A stretch of DNA of 64,000 nucleotides from Rhodospirillaceae bacterium (GTDB taxonomy: Bacteria > Pseudomonadota > Alphaproteobacteria > Thalassobaculales > Thalassobaculaceae). The stretch spans positions 186,001-250,000 of the forward strand of contig JAGYJX010000011.1 in assembly GCA_018401495.1 (NCBI GenBank), given 5' to 3'. The notes beneath the pieces were generated by a model. It had not been told where the DNA came from. It saw only the letters and a list, made by a program, of their open reading frames with translations, and made no database searches. This document shows, one piece after another, positions 1-8,676 of this stretch. Made by a program: the position numbers and the translations under genes. Numbering within the stretch: the stretch's first letter is position 1; every line of letters starts with the position of its first letter.

Positions 1-868
1 GCGCCGGCTGGCGGCCAAACGCCGGAACAAAATTCGCCGCCATCGGCCCATCAAGCGGCCTATCGAGCGGCCTATCGAGCGGCCCATCGAGCGTCCGGCT
101 GGCCGGCTTCGGCTTGCAGCAGAAGAAGACAATCTCGCTGGGGTTGACGCCCTGGCGGAGCGCTTCGGCCGCGTCGAGGCCAAGCACCGGCTGCTCGACC
201 CACACGTCAAGCCCGGCCTCGGCGAGACGCTCGGCGATGTCGATCCCGTAGGCTCGAACATGGTCCGCCTGGCCATAGAGGCGCGTGCGTTCGTCGGGGT
301 CGGTGACCGAGCGGTCCTCGTAGGTCGCGTCGCCGTAGAGCGGGACCAGGATCATTGCCCACCCGCCATGGCACAGAACCCGGCTGATCTCGCGCATCGC
401 CTGGCGGTCCCGCTCGATGTGCTCGAGAACGTTGCTGCAGTAAACCGCGTCGAAACTGTTGTCAGCGAAGGACAGCTCGGTGAGATCCATGACCTTCATG
501 GCCACACCGGGTTCGCGATCGATTGACACGTACGAGACCCCGCCGCGACGCTGCAGCAGGTGAGCGATCGAGCGTTCTGGGGCGACGTGCAGCACCCGCT
601 CCGCCCGCGCCAGCAGCTGCGGATAGCGCGCCAGGTAGCGCGCGACGAGCCGGTCCCGCTCGAGCGCGCCACAGACCGGGCACTGCGCGTTCGGGCGGGC
701 GCTGCCGACCGGTCCGAAACTCGTGAAGCCGCGCACGCGGCTTTCACAGCAGGCGCAGAACCTCTCATCGCCGGCGAACCGCAGCCGGAAGGCGGCGCGG
801 CGGATCGCGAAGCGGAATTGCCGAGGGACTATCGCCGTTGCGGCGCGTCTGGCCAGTCGGACGTTCAC
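1..868 (-). CDS. Class I SAM-dependent methyltransferase with N-terminal zinc-ribbon-like motif (3' end beyond window)
   Basis: The reverse strand reads open from a GTG at 868 to the window edge, about 289 codons, so the C-terminus is missing. An AAGGAAGG Shine-Dalgarno sequence lies about 8 bases upstream, which fixes the start. Two cysteine pairs (FCACC and CPVC, about 30 residues apart) suggest a small zinc ribbon near residues 40-75. The methyltransferase core follows: a short acidic turn (YVSIDREPG), then DLTELSFADNSFDAVYCSNV, the typical post-I/motif II stretch with VLEHIERD after it. The substrate cannot be told. The visible C-terminal tail contains LDGPLDRP-type repeats from a 12-bp tandem repeat at about 47-94, which is odd for this family. 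Family assignment is firm, function is not. Confidence 0.8.
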   Translation of the reverse strand, partial: MNVRLARRAATAIVPRQFRFAIRRAAFRLRFAGDERFCACCESRVRGFTSFGPVGSARPNAQCPVCGALERDRLVARYLARYPQLLARAERVLHVAPERSIAHLLQRRGGVSYVSIDREPGVAMKVMDLTELSFADNSFDAVYCSNVLEHIERDRQAMREISRVLCHGGWAMILVPLYGDATYEDRSVTDPDERTRLYGQADHVRAYGIDIAERLAEAGLDVWVEQPVLGLDAAEALRQGVNPSEIVFFCCKPKPASRTLDGPLDRPLDRPLDGPMAANFVPAFGRQPA

Positions 869-1026
869 GATTTCACCTTCCTTACGCCGGCGGCGCTCGT
901 GTCCCTCTGGAGACGACCCGCCGGATCGCAAACTATTCCGCGTCTTCCGCCTCGCCACCGCGGTGCACCAGCGCCGGGTGGCCATGTGTCTGGCGGAGGC
1001 CAGCGGCGGGCCAGAGCCGAGTTTCT

Positions 1027-2151
1027 TCACAAGCCGGCCGCCGCGCGCCGAACCGGCGTGACGACGCCCGCCGGCGCGGACTCACTGGCCTGCGGATCGT
1101 CCATGAGCCGCTTCAGGCGCCGCACCGACATCCCGAGGATCTCCGCTGCTTTCGGCTCCGAGAGCACGCCCTCGGCGAGCGCCCGAAAGCACAGCCGCTC
1201 GATCCGCCGCGGCGCCTCGAACGCCGGGTCGATCGTGCCAATCTCGGCGTATGGCGGCCGGTGCCAGCCGCGCTGCGCGAACACCCTCAACAGGTTCGCG
1301 ACCCCGCGTGGTCCGAGAATGCCGAGATCCCTGCAGCGCGTGGTGATGGCCTGGAGGCTGACGCCAAACATCCGCTTGAGATGCGCGAGCTCACCGAGGC
1401 TGATCGATGTCCGGCGCTTGCCGACCTCCGCCCACAGCGTTTCCGCCGGCATCAGGAAGGCGCCGGCGAACCGGCGGCAGGCCCGGTCCTTGTCCAGCGG
1501 GTCGGCGACATCGAGCAGGGTATGCCCGAGCTCGTGAGCCAGCGTGAACCGCTTGCGCTCGCTCCACGCGTCTTGATTGAGGACGATCACCACAAGCGGT
1601 GGCTTGCCCTCGCGGCGGACCGTCGCCGTCAGCCCATCGATACCCTCCAGCGCGACCGAGAGCACTTTGATCCCGCGTGTCTCGACGACCTCGACCAGGT
1701 TGGCGATCGGGTCCCTGCCGAGCTCCCATTGGTCGCGAACGCCATGCGCGGCGCGCTCAGCCTCGGCGACGTCGGTCAGGATCGGGTACGGCGAGCCTGT
1801 TGGCCGATCCCATGCCGTGGCCAGATTCAGCCGCTCGTCGACCAGCAGATGGCGCTCGAGCCGACGGCGAATCGTCGCGTCAAGCCGGGCCTCCTCCTTC
1901 TTGCTCGCGATCACCTTCTCGCGAAACGCGATCCGCTCGAGCGCGATCTCCCGCTCGCCGCGCAGATAGCTGTCGGTCACGCCGAGAGCGCTGGCGAGCG
2001 CGATCAGCACGCCTGGGCTCGGCATCGACTCGTTGCGCTCGTATTTGCCGATCGCCTGAGCCGTCACACGGTTTCCCATGGCTGCCGCCAAGCCTCTCAA
2101 CGACAGGCCCGCCGCCATGCGAACCAGCCTGAGTCGCTCGCCAATCATCAT
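1027..2151 (-). CDS. Xre-family HTH / ImmA-IrrE metallopeptidase regulator
   Basis: About 374 residues. Residues 5-65 form an Xre/Cro helix-turn-helix (SLRGLAAAMG, then TAQAIGKYERNESMPSPGVL). Residues about 150-260 carry the ImmA/IrrE zinc-peptidase motif HELGH with a downstream RRFAGAFLMPAE. In this family the peptidase cleaves a repressor or senses a signal, often controlling TA modules, mobile elements or stress genes. The C-terminal third (residues about 300-374) is not recognised. The ATG at 2151 has GGGG seven bases upstream, better than the ATG at 2163. A dyad just upstream could be its own operator. The gene is divergent from the small operon that starts near 2420. Confidence 0.85.
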   Translation of the reverse strand: MMIGERLRLVRMAAGLSLRGLAAAMGNRVTAQAIGKYERNESMPSPGVLIALASALGVTDSYLRGEREIALERIAFREKVIASKKEEARLDATIRRRLERHLLVDERLNLATAWDRPTGSPYPILTDVAEAERAAHGVRDQWELGRDPIANLVEVVETRGIKVLSVALEGIDGLTATVRREGKPPLVVIVLNQDAWSERKRFTLAHELGHTLLDVADPLDKDRACRRFAGAFLMPAETLWAEVGKRRTSISLGELAHLKRMFGVSLQAITTRCRDLGILGPRGVANLLRVFAQRGWHRPPYAEIGTIDPAFEAPRRIERLCFRALAEGVLSEPKAAEILGMSVRRLKRLMDDPQASESAPAGVVTPVRRAAAGL

Positions 2152-2168
2152 GATCCCCGTCATTGTGC

Positions 2169-2207
2169 AGTTTACGGCTTATAGCAGTTGATGATCGCCT
2201 GTAAACT
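2169..2207. promoter_or_regulatory. Inverted repeat upstream of the Xre-ImmA gene
   Basis: Arms AGTTTAC (2169-2175) and GTAAACT (2201-2207) are perfect inverted copies, and the adjoining GGC and GCC add to the symmetry. The dyad sits immediately upstream of the divergent Xre-ImmA gene and is a plausible autoregulatory operator. Function is inferred from position only. Confidence 0.4.
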
Positions 2208-2419
2208 TGGCAGGCATGGCAATCGCTGGCACGGAGCTGCGATCTGTCGTTCTCACCCTGGATCCGCGGCGCGGCTTCAGCTCGGCCGGCGGTCAGGCCG
2301 GCACGCCGTGCTATTCTCACGGGCGTTCCGCGATGACCGCGATCGCTGGCGCGCAACAGGCAACCCGCTTCGGCGGTCCGGTCCTGGCCTGCGAGCCCGC
2401 AACAGAGTTCGGAGTGGCG

Positions 2420-2785
2420 ATGAGCGACCGACGAGACGCGCCGGATGGCGGCCCCGGAAACGTGACCCTGCTCGAACGCTGGCGCAGGCCCCCTCCTCCG
2501 GATCGTTCCCGTGAGGCGCCCGGCCAACCCGTCGCCTTCGGCGTCGAGTTGCCGGCGCGCGGGGATATCGTCTTCTCGATCGCCGCGCTCACCCAGCTCA
2601 TCACCATTGCCGACCAGGCCGGTGTCGACGCCGCCGATGATCTCGGCCGCGCGATCGCCGCTCTGCGCCGACGTCTGCGGGCCAACGCGGTCGGCTTGCC
2701 GCCGGCGCTGGAGGAGATGATCGGACGTCTGGAGACCGACGGCGAACGCGTCGAGCTTCATCCGCTGCCGGGGGGACGGCCGTGA
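2420..2785 (+). CDS. Hypothetical protein, first gene of nuclease operon
   Basis: 121 residues from the ATG at 2420 (GGAG five bases upstream). The frame is open further upstream, but that part reads like non-coding sequence. The protein has no signal peptide or membrane segment. The middle and end (VFSIAALTQLITIADQAGVDAADDLGRAIAALRRRL) look helical and amphipathic. The family is not recognised. Its stop overlaps the GTG of the next small gene, so it probably belongs to the operon that ends in the S1/P1 nuclease. Confidence 0.5.
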   Translation: MSDRRDAPDGGPGNVTLLERWRRPPPPDRSREAPGQPVAFGVELPARGDIVFSIAALTQLITIADQAGVDAADDLGRAIAALRRRLRANAVGLPPALEEMIGRLETDGERVELHPLPGGRP

Positions 2786-2958
2786 GACGCCGGCCTCTCG
2801 GCAGCGTTTGCACCCTGCTGCCCGCCGCCGTCATCGGCCTGCGGATGCTTGGCGCCATTCCCGGCCCGCAAGATGTCGTCGGTCGCCGCCTGGCCGCCCT
2901 GACGCGGGCAACGGGGTCCATCGCCGTCACGCGCATCCGGGGGAAGACGCCGCCATGA
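2782..2958 (+). CDS. Small hypothetical protein, 58 aa, coupled on both sides
   Basis: A GTG start at 2782 overlaps the preceding TGA (GTGA). The stop at 2956-2958 overlaps the ATG of the nuclease gene (ATGA), so this short frame fills the interval exactly and is probably translationally coupled. The predicted peptide has one short hydrophobic stretch (SVCTLLPAAVIGLRMLGAI) that could be a membrane anchor or signal segment, then a basic C-terminus. No family was recognised. The double overlap is the main evidence that it is real. Confidence 0.45.
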   Translation: MRRRPLGSVCTLLPAAVIGLRMLGAIPGPQDVVGRRLAALTRATGSIAVTRIRGKTPP

Positions 2959-3950
2959 TCAGAGCAGCGCTGGCCGCGATCGGGCTGTTGCTCGTCGCCT
3001 CACCCGCCCTCGGCTTCGGCGCTGCCGGACATCACGCCGTTTGTGACATCGCGTACCGCGACCTGACGCCCGAGGTCAGGGTCAGGGTCGATGAGATCCT
3101 GCAGGCAGAGGGAGATGATCGGTTCTTCAGCTTCGGGGCTGCCTGCGGCTGGCCCGACAGCCACAACATCTTTGGGCCGATCATCCGGATGTACGCGCGC
3201 GATCACTACATCAACGTCCCCCGCGACGCCGGGGAGGTCTCCAAGTGCTTCGATCGCGATGGCGAGACAGATCGCTGTCTCCTGACCGCGATCCCGAAGA
3301 TGATCCGCGTTCTCCAGGGCCGGGACTTGGAACGGCTGGGACAGCGGGAGGCGGGGTACCCCCTGGGTAAGACCGAGGCCCTGCGGTTCCTGGGGCATTG
3401 GCTGGGTGACATCCATCAGCCCTTGCACGTCTCGTACGCGGACGACCGGGGTGGCAACAGCGTTCCCGTCTTCGGGGTCGAGGGGTGCTCGGGACCGGAC
3501 AAGCGCGATGTCGATCAGGACGGCGACACACACGAGCAGGTCTCCAACCTGCACTCGATCTGGGACGTCTGCATCGTGCACGCCAGCATGGCGGAGCGGG
3601 GGTTCGGATCGGGCACCGGCAAGCGGTCAGCGTACGCGGCCGACCTGCACGCCGAGATCTCTTGGACCCAGCGCACTCTGTGGGCTGGGGTTCTGGAGCG
3701 GGCAGGCTGGCCCGCCGCGATCGCGACCGAGAGCCACGCGCTGGCTCAGGACGCACTGGTCCAATACTGCATCGTCGCCAACCGCACCTGTCGGTATTCG
3801 AGCGACGCCGTCGCCCTGCTGCCAGGCGCAACGCCCCGGATCCTGCAGCTGTCCGAGACCTACGAAGACCTGCACCGCGCGACCGTGGAGGCGCAGCTGA
3901 AGAAGGCCGGCGTCCGGTTGGGGGCCTTGCTGAACGACATCCTAGGGTGA
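2955..3950 (+). CDS. Secreted S1/P1-type nuclease
   Basis: 331 residues. An export signal (residues 1-20, ending SPALG) should send it to the periplasm. Zinc-ligand motifs of the phospholipase C/P1 nuclease family are in order: GH (FGAAGHHAV), WPD (CGWPDSHN), HY.N.P (DHYINVP), GHWLGDIHQPLHV, GGN, and NLHSIWD. The family hydrolyses single-stranded DNA/RNA and 3'-nucleotides with three zinc ions. In fungal P1 the mature N-terminal residue is a Trp that binds zinc. Here the predicted mature end is Phe-Gly, a substitution worth noting. Start ATG overlaps the preceding stop. Confidence 0.9.
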   Translation: MIRAALAAIGLLLVASPALGFGAAGHHAVCDIAYRDLTPEVRVRVDEILQAEGDDRFFSFGAACGWPDSHNIFGPIIRMYARDHYINVPRDAGEVSKCFDRDGETDRCLLTAIPKMIRVLQGRDLERLGQREAGYPLGKTEALRFLGHWLGDIHQPLHVSYADDRGGNSVPVFGVEGCSGPDKRDVDQDGDTHEQVSNLHSIWDVCIVHASMAERGFGSGTGKRSAYAADLHAEISWTQRTLWAGVLERAGWPAAIATESHALAQDALVQYCIVANRTCRYSSDAVALLPGATPRILQLSETYEDLHRATVEAQLKKAGVRLGALLNDILG

Positions 3951-4101
3951 GGTCGCTGATCTCCGGAACCGCCGGCCGCGTCGGCTGACCTCAGACAGGT
4001 ACGAGGCCTCCGGGCCGCATCGCTGTCGAGGGGCAGGGCACGGTGGGGGAGTCCCCGGTGTGGGGATTCACGCTCTGTTCTGGGCATGTTACCCTTCACG
4101 C

Positions 4102-4503
4102 ATGTTGTCGTTGACCTATCTCCGTCTTCGCCTCGTGGACCCGGCGCGCAACCGCGACCGGAGTTATGAGGTTGAAATTGATCAGGATCTGCTGGGCGAC
4201 GTGACGGTGCGCGTGCGTTTTGGCCGCTACGGTCGCGCGCTGCGCGATGTCGTCCACCGGGCCCGCGACCGTGTTGACGCCGAGCGTATCGCCGCGCGGA
4301 TCCTTCGCCGGCGCCTCAGCGCGCGCCGGCGGCTTGGCAGCGCCTATTTGCTCACCGCGGCTGACGGAGACTGCCGCAGCCTCCTGCGCCACTGGCACGC
4401 TCTTGGTGGTGCCGATGGCCGACCCGCGGTGACGCACCATGCCGGACGGTCAATCAGGCGGCCCACGCTGAGCCCCGTGGAGTTGCCGCTGTTCGCGGCC
4501 TGA
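4102..4503 (+). CDS. WGR-domain protein
   Basis: 133 residues from the ATG at 4102. Residues 1-75 fit the WGR fold: SLTYLRLRL, then RSYEVEIDQDLLGDVTVRVR, the core RFGRYGRA in place of the usual WGR.G, and a RRRLSARRRLGSAY end. WGR domains bind nucleic acid ends in PARPs and in many small proteobacterial proteins of mobile DNA. The remaining 55 residues are low in recognisable features. The Trp of the name-giving motif is replaced by Phe. No operon partner is evident. Confidence 0.7.
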   Translation: MLSLTYLRLRLVDPARNRDRSYEVEIDQDLLGDVTVRVRFGRYGRALRDVVHRARDRVDAERIAARILRRRLSARRRLGSAYLLTAADGDCRSLLRHWHALGGADGRPAVTHHAGRSIRRPTLSPVELPLFAA

Positions 4504-4872
4504 GGCTCTCGGCACGATCGTCTTCCGGACGGCCAACGCGGTTCATGGATACGGTTCATGGGATCCAGGGCGCCGCCATCCTGGCGACCGAGTTCGCCTC
4601 GGGCGACACCAACACGCTCAGAAGCGTCGAGCGTCCCGCCGTCGACGACGCGAGGTTGACCCTCGAGCTGATTGTACCCGGTCCCCTGTCGGTGACGCTG
4701 ATGGGGTCGACCATCGCCGCCGGTCAATCGGGATGGCTTCCGGTCGGATAGCGCGCCAGCCGCAAAACCGCGCATCCGCTCGATGATCCAGGGAGTGATC
4801 CGACCGGCCTGAAGAGCGTCTGGGGCTTTGCCTGAGCGGCGCCCGCTGTCGATACCGCTGCGACCCGCAGCG
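4504..4872. other. Stretch without a convincing gene
   Basis: Both strands are open in short frames. The best is a 68-codon forward frame at 4545-4751 with no clear ribosome binding site and no family resemblance. I see nothing I can assign. Confidence 0.4.
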
Positions 4873-5616
4873 TTACCATCTCGGCTCCGGCTGGTACGCC
4901 ATCTGCGCCACCACCTTGGATGCGTCGCCGCGCCCACCATACGTCCCGATCTCCGCGCCCCGCTCGTCGTCCGACGTCGACTGCACCCGCGACAGGCTCC
5001 ATTTCTTGTCCTTCACTGGCGACAACCGGTAGGTCCGCCCGTTGGCGCGGCAGTACCAGTTCGGTGACGACCGGATCCGGGTCCATTTGCAATCGGCGCC
5101 GGAGAGCAGCCGTTGTTCTCGAGCGATCTGCTCCTGATGCTGACGCTGGCGGTAGCGCTGCTCACTCTCGGCGCGCAGGCGCGCAACTTCGGTCTCGATG
5201 AACTCCTGCAGCGCTCCGAGGATGGCCGGGAGCTCGGTGCCCTGCGCCTTCTCCCGCTCGTACAGCGCTTCGCAACCAGGCCGGAGTTCCTCCCTCGGGA
5301 ACCGGAAGCTGTCTTCCTCCTCAAGCGCTCGGAGCCGCTGGGCGACATCGGTCGTCGTGAGCAACGGGCCGGGCATCGAGTTCAGGAAATCACGCAGGTC
5401 TTCGACCGGGACCCAACTCCCGATCGCCGACTTGATCACACGCTCGCGCTGCCCTTCCCACTTCTGCCAGATCGCGTTGGCGCGGTCGATCCGGCTCACA
5501 ATGTTCCGGGCCAGGGTCGATACGGCGTGTGGATCCCTGATGTGACGCAGGGACGGGCTTTTCACATGCTCGAACAACAGCTGTTTGACAGCCCAGATCC
5601 GTTCGTCCTCACGCAT
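4873..5616 (-). CDS. Hypothetical protein with coiled-coil centre
   Basis: 247 residues. The N-terminal half is mixed helix. Residues about 115-170 are rich in Glu, Arg and Gln (LQEFIETEVARLRAESEQRY, then RQRQHQEQIAREQRLL) and should form a coiled coil. The C-terminal part (DCKWTRIRSSPNWYCRANGR, then TYRLSPVKDKKWSLSRV) has several Trp and Cys residues and resembles a small beta-rich module. No family recognised. The composition and lack of a competing frame support a real gene. No partner gene is apparent. Confidence 0.55.
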   Translation of the reverse strand: MREDERIWAVKQLLFEHVKSPSLRHIRDPHAVSTLARNIVSRIDRANAIWQKWEGQRERVIKSAIGSWVPVEDLRDFLNSMPGPLLTTTDVAQRLRALEEEDSFRFPREELRPGCEALYEREKAQGTELPAILGALQEFIETEVARLRAESEQRYRQRQHQEQIAREQRLLSGADCKWTRIRSSPNWYCRANGRTYRLSPVKDKKWSLSRVQSTSDDERGAEIGTYGGRGDASKVVAQMAYQPEPRW

Positions 5617-5935
5617 GACGAGGTCCTCCAGATCTTCTTGAACTCGTCAGCCGTTGCCTGGTTACGACCGCGCGGACTCCCCCGCCGCGCAGCCGGACCG
5701 CCTCGCGCCGCCACCTTCCGAAATCGAGCGATCGTTCCGACCCGGAGGGTCGGGTGGCCGCGCGTGCGTCGACACCTCACGGCACCCCCACCATCGACGA
5801 AGACCCGCCCGCACCCAAGCAGCCGGAGGCCATCAAGCGCGGTCGCTGGCGGCTCCTTGCCGTCCAACCCGGCACGACGCCGAAACGCATCGCCACCGAC
5901 CGCTCGCGGCTCGACCGCCGGCTCGAAACCACCGT
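5617..5935. other. Stretch without a convincing gene
   Basis: Several frames are open but none looks like a protein. It leads into a degraded ATPase fragment, so it may be part of the same decayed locus. Confidence 0.35.
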
Positions 5936-6226
5936 GTTGGCGAGTTCCTGAAGCCGGCGAGTGGGAGCGACCTCGAGCCGACGCCGTACCGCCGCGACAA
6001 GGACCAGGATGCGGTCGACCTCATCCCGGAGGACCAAACCGGCGCAGTTGCAGGGCTCGAAGTGAAGGATGCCGGCACGGTCACGGCCGCGGACTTTCGG
6101 GCGCTACGCCAAGCGGGCCATCGCTGCGGGCACGGCATTCCAGGCCGGGCTGGTGCCCGACGACGGCGACGGCGTTGTCGGCTTTGCTGACGGTTTACGC
6201 AGCACCCCTGTTCTGCCGAAGGGCGA
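5936..6226 (+). pseudogene. Remnant of an AAA-type ATPase C-terminus (DUF4143)
   Basis: Two adjacent frames read as the DUF4143 C-terminal domain of archaeal/bacterial AAA ATPases. The first is VGEFLKPASGSDLEPTPYRR followed by DKDQDAVDLIPEDQTGAVAG and LEVKDAGTVTAADFRALRQ. After a shift near 6110 the second is AIAAGTAFQAGLVPDDGDGV. The usual family pattern here is YRDKDQDEVDLV.E, then G.EVKASATV...DF, then G..L.DG. The N-terminal ATPase part is absent, so this is a dead fragment. Resemblance judged by eye. Confidence 0.55.
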
Positions 6227-6396
6227 AGCGGCGCCTGGCTCGAGGCCGGGCACGCTGGCGAGCGATAGGCGCCGACGGACACGCCGCCGTGCATTCGCCA
6301 ACACGCCTTTGGACCTCGCCTGTCGACGACCGGTCGCGCCGCCTTGACTCCCTTCCGCTGCGATTGAACGATCCGTCAAACCAGGGGGGGGGACGC

Positions 6397-6582
6397 ATGG
6401 GCGACACGCCGAAAGACGCTGTCCGGTTCACCTACACTTGCTCGCAGTGCAAGACCACCAGCCTTGGCCTCGGCGAACAACCTTCAGATGACGAGTTGCT
6501 CCTCTGCCACGGCTGCGGCGAGCCTTACGGCACCTTCGAAGAGCTGAGGAAGTCAATGATGGAGCGAGCGTCGTCCTCGTGA
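6397..6582 (+). CDS. Small zinc-ribbon protein
   Basis: 61 residues with a strong AGGGGGGGGA ribosome binding site directly upstream of the ATG at 6397. Two cysteine pairs, CSQC and CHGC, separated by about 21 residues, define a zinc ribbon (YTCSQCKTTSLGLGEQ ... LLLCHGCGEPYG). The tail is acidic then helical (TFEELRKSMM). Such small ribbons may act as regulators or accessory subunits, but the role here is unknown. Its 3' end overlaps a reverse-strand kinase fragment. Confidence 0.6.
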   Translation: MGDTPKDAVRFTYTCSQCKTTSLGLGEQPSDDELLLCHGCGEPYGTFEELRKSMMERASSS

Positions 6583-6660
6583 ACGACTCTGCCCTGGTGT
6601 GGTTTGAGCAGGGCGGAGATCAGGGACAGCACCCTTGGTGTTGGGAGTGGGCAGCCGACG
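6556..6660 (-). pseudogene. Fragment of histidine kinase ATPase domain
   Basis: The reverse strand reads VGCPLPTPRV, LSLISALLKPHQGRV, VHEDDA. This matches the end of the kinase encoded at 16777-17790 (VGCPLPTPTGTG, LSLISALLKPHQGRI, DHEDAA) nearly residue for residue. Only about 30 codons survive, so it is a remnant of a paralogue or a recombination product. Confidence 0.6.
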
Positions 6661-7082
6661 GTCGAAGGGACGTTGCGATCGTCTTCCAGCGCCCGGCGGC
6701 GCTAAGCGCGCCAGCGCTTGCCCTCCGGGAGCGGCCGCAAAGACAAGACATCGGGGTCGTCCCTCCGGTCTCGTCGCCGGACCTCGAACAAGGCTGCCGA
6801 CGCCGCTGATCGCTGGCTTGCGCGGGTTGTTCCATGAAGCATGCCGTGGAGATCAGCAGACGCCGGACGGCGCCCTGCGTCACAGAGGCCGCGCATCGAA
6901 AGGGGTCGCGATGCAGGCTGGCGTCCGTCACCAGCCTGCACCGCGAAGCAAAAAGTGAGCGGCCCGGAGATCCTCTGGGGTTCAACCAACTGACAACGCA
7001 CTAGATCCCGGCCACCATCACGGGGTCAATCAACCGACGCGAGGCGGTCTTCGCCCCGCGGCGAAGACGCCGTATCCCGGCG
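6661..7082. other. Stretch without a recognisable gene
   Basis: No frame on either strand gives a protein-like product. It separates the kinase fragment from the RTX gene end. Confidence 0.4.
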
Positions 7083-8541
7083 CTACACCACACTCCAATC
7101 GTCGGTGACATAGCCACTGTAGCCCTCGCGAACTCCGAGGACGAGGTAGTGCTCGAGCGCGTTGACGCCGGCGTCCGCTACGTCGGGGTTGGCCTCGAGG
7201 TATCGAGCGGTGTCAAAGAACTCAGACGCGCTGCGCCCTTCCGCCGCGCCAGCCAGCTGGAAATGCTGGTAGGCGGAGTTGAAGCCGCCAGCCGCGACCG
7301 CTTCGGCCACGTCGGCGTTCGTCCCGAGATAATAGGCGCTGTCGAACAGCGGATTCGGATCGCGCCCCTCGGCCGCACCCAGGCTCAGAAAATGGTCGAC
7401 CGCGGAGGCGAACTGCCCGGCGGCGACGGCGGCGGCCACATCGGGGTTGTCGTCGAGATAGAATGTCTGGTCGAAACCCTCGACACTTGTCGGGCTGCGG
7501 CCTTCGAGCTGGCCCACAAGCTGAAAGTGTTCGTGTCCCGACGCGAAGGCGCCGCCGGCAACGGCCGCCGCCACGTCCGGGTTGCGCGCCAGATATCCCG
7601 CCTCGTCGAACCCGACGGCATCGATGGCGTTCTCCAAGGTGACGGCGGTGGTGCGGTCGGAGAACACCAGGATCTCGACGTTCTCGATGGTGTCGTCGCC
7701 TTCAAGCGCCAGGGTGCCGCCGGAGCGCGCGACACCGGATGACGCGCCGTCGAACGCGGCGTCAAAGACCGCGACGTCGCGGCCCGCGTTGCCGGCCAGA
7801 AGATCGTCGTCCGCTCCACCCACCAGCACATCATCGCCCATCCCGCCGCTCAGCGTGTCGGCGCCGGCACCGCCGCTCAAGGTATCGTTGTCGCCACCGC
7901 CGACCAGCAGATCATCGCCGGCGCCGCCGCTCATTACAGAACTACCGGCAAACCCGAGGATCAGCTCGTTCTGGTCGGTGCCGAGCAGGGTTTCCTCACC
8001 GACTTCCGCAACGACCAGCGACGAGACACCGTCCGGGATCAGAATCTCCACGAACTCACCCGACGCAACCGGCAGGAAAGCCTTGTAGCCTCCCGTGCCC
8101 TCAACCTCGCCTTCGGTGCCCTCACCCGCGCCTTCCGGCACCGAGCCGCCATGAAGGACGACCTCGCGCAGTTCGAGGGGCAAAGCGTCGCTCACCTCGA
8201 AGTCGCCCTCGAACAGCTCGTCGTCGTTCAGATCGAAGCTGCGGGTGTAGGAGATCGTGCCGTCCTCGGCGGTTGGAAACGAACCCTCTTCATCGTCCAG
8301 CGGCAGGATGATCGGCCCGTACGCGGCGGCGCCCTCCCCGACTTCGATGAAGCCATCGCCATCGGTGTCGTCGGCCAGCGTCGGGCTAACGGAGTCGACC
8401 GGTGCGCCGTTGGCGTCGAACCGGCCGTGGATGTGTTGCGCGTGAGGCTGGCCTTCCTCGAGGCCGTCCGCCGCTAAGTGCACGATCATCGTGTTCTGAT
8501 CATCGATGGTTGCGAACGCCGTGCCGCCGACGCCCGAACTG
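7083..8541 (-). pseudogene. CHRD-RTX calcium-binding protein, 3' part (gene split by insertion sequence)
   Basis: About 485 codons remain on this side of the insertion. In order: a CHRD domain (HLAADGLEEGQPHAQHIHGR and acidic downstream segment), then RTX nonapeptide repeats (GGAGDDLLVGGGDNDTLSGG type) that bind calcium in secreted proteins, then four to five repeats of about 48 residues built on YL..NPDVA.AVA.G.F.S...HF...G..EGR. Proteins of this type are usually exported by type I secretion through a C-terminal signal, ending here DDWSVV. The reading frame runs into the insertion sequence at 8541. The N-terminal codons lie beyond it at about 9933-10010. Confidence 0.85.
8524..8541. repeat. 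Target-site duplication, left copy
   Basis: CCGCCGACGCCCGAACTG directly abuts the TGTAGCTGAC end of the insertion sequence. The identical 18 bases recur at 9933-9950 on the other side. Confidence 0.9.
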
Positions 8542-8603
8542 TGTAGCTGACGCGTCAAGTTGTCCGGTATCTGTAGCGCGTGATCTGTCCGCTTCCGTTG
8601 AAG

Positions 8604-8660
8604 AGCCCAGTGGGCCAGCCGGAGGTCGCCGTAGGCGGCCGTAGGCTGGCCCACTGGGCT
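8604..8660. terminator. Perfect 17-bp hairpin inside the insertion sequence
   Basis: AGCCCAGTGGGCCAGCC (8604-8620) and its exact complement (8644-8660) enclose a 23-base loop just beyond the transposase stop codon. It could end transposase transcription or block read-through. No U-tract follows, so the role is inferred. Confidence 0.5.
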
Positions 8661-8676
8661 GGCGCGTCGAAGCGGT

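Noticed and set aside
5113..6582. A 489-codon forward frame
   Set aside because: It runs through the antisense of the 4873-5616 gene and a frameshifted ATPase relic; only its last 61 codons (zinc ribbon) look real.
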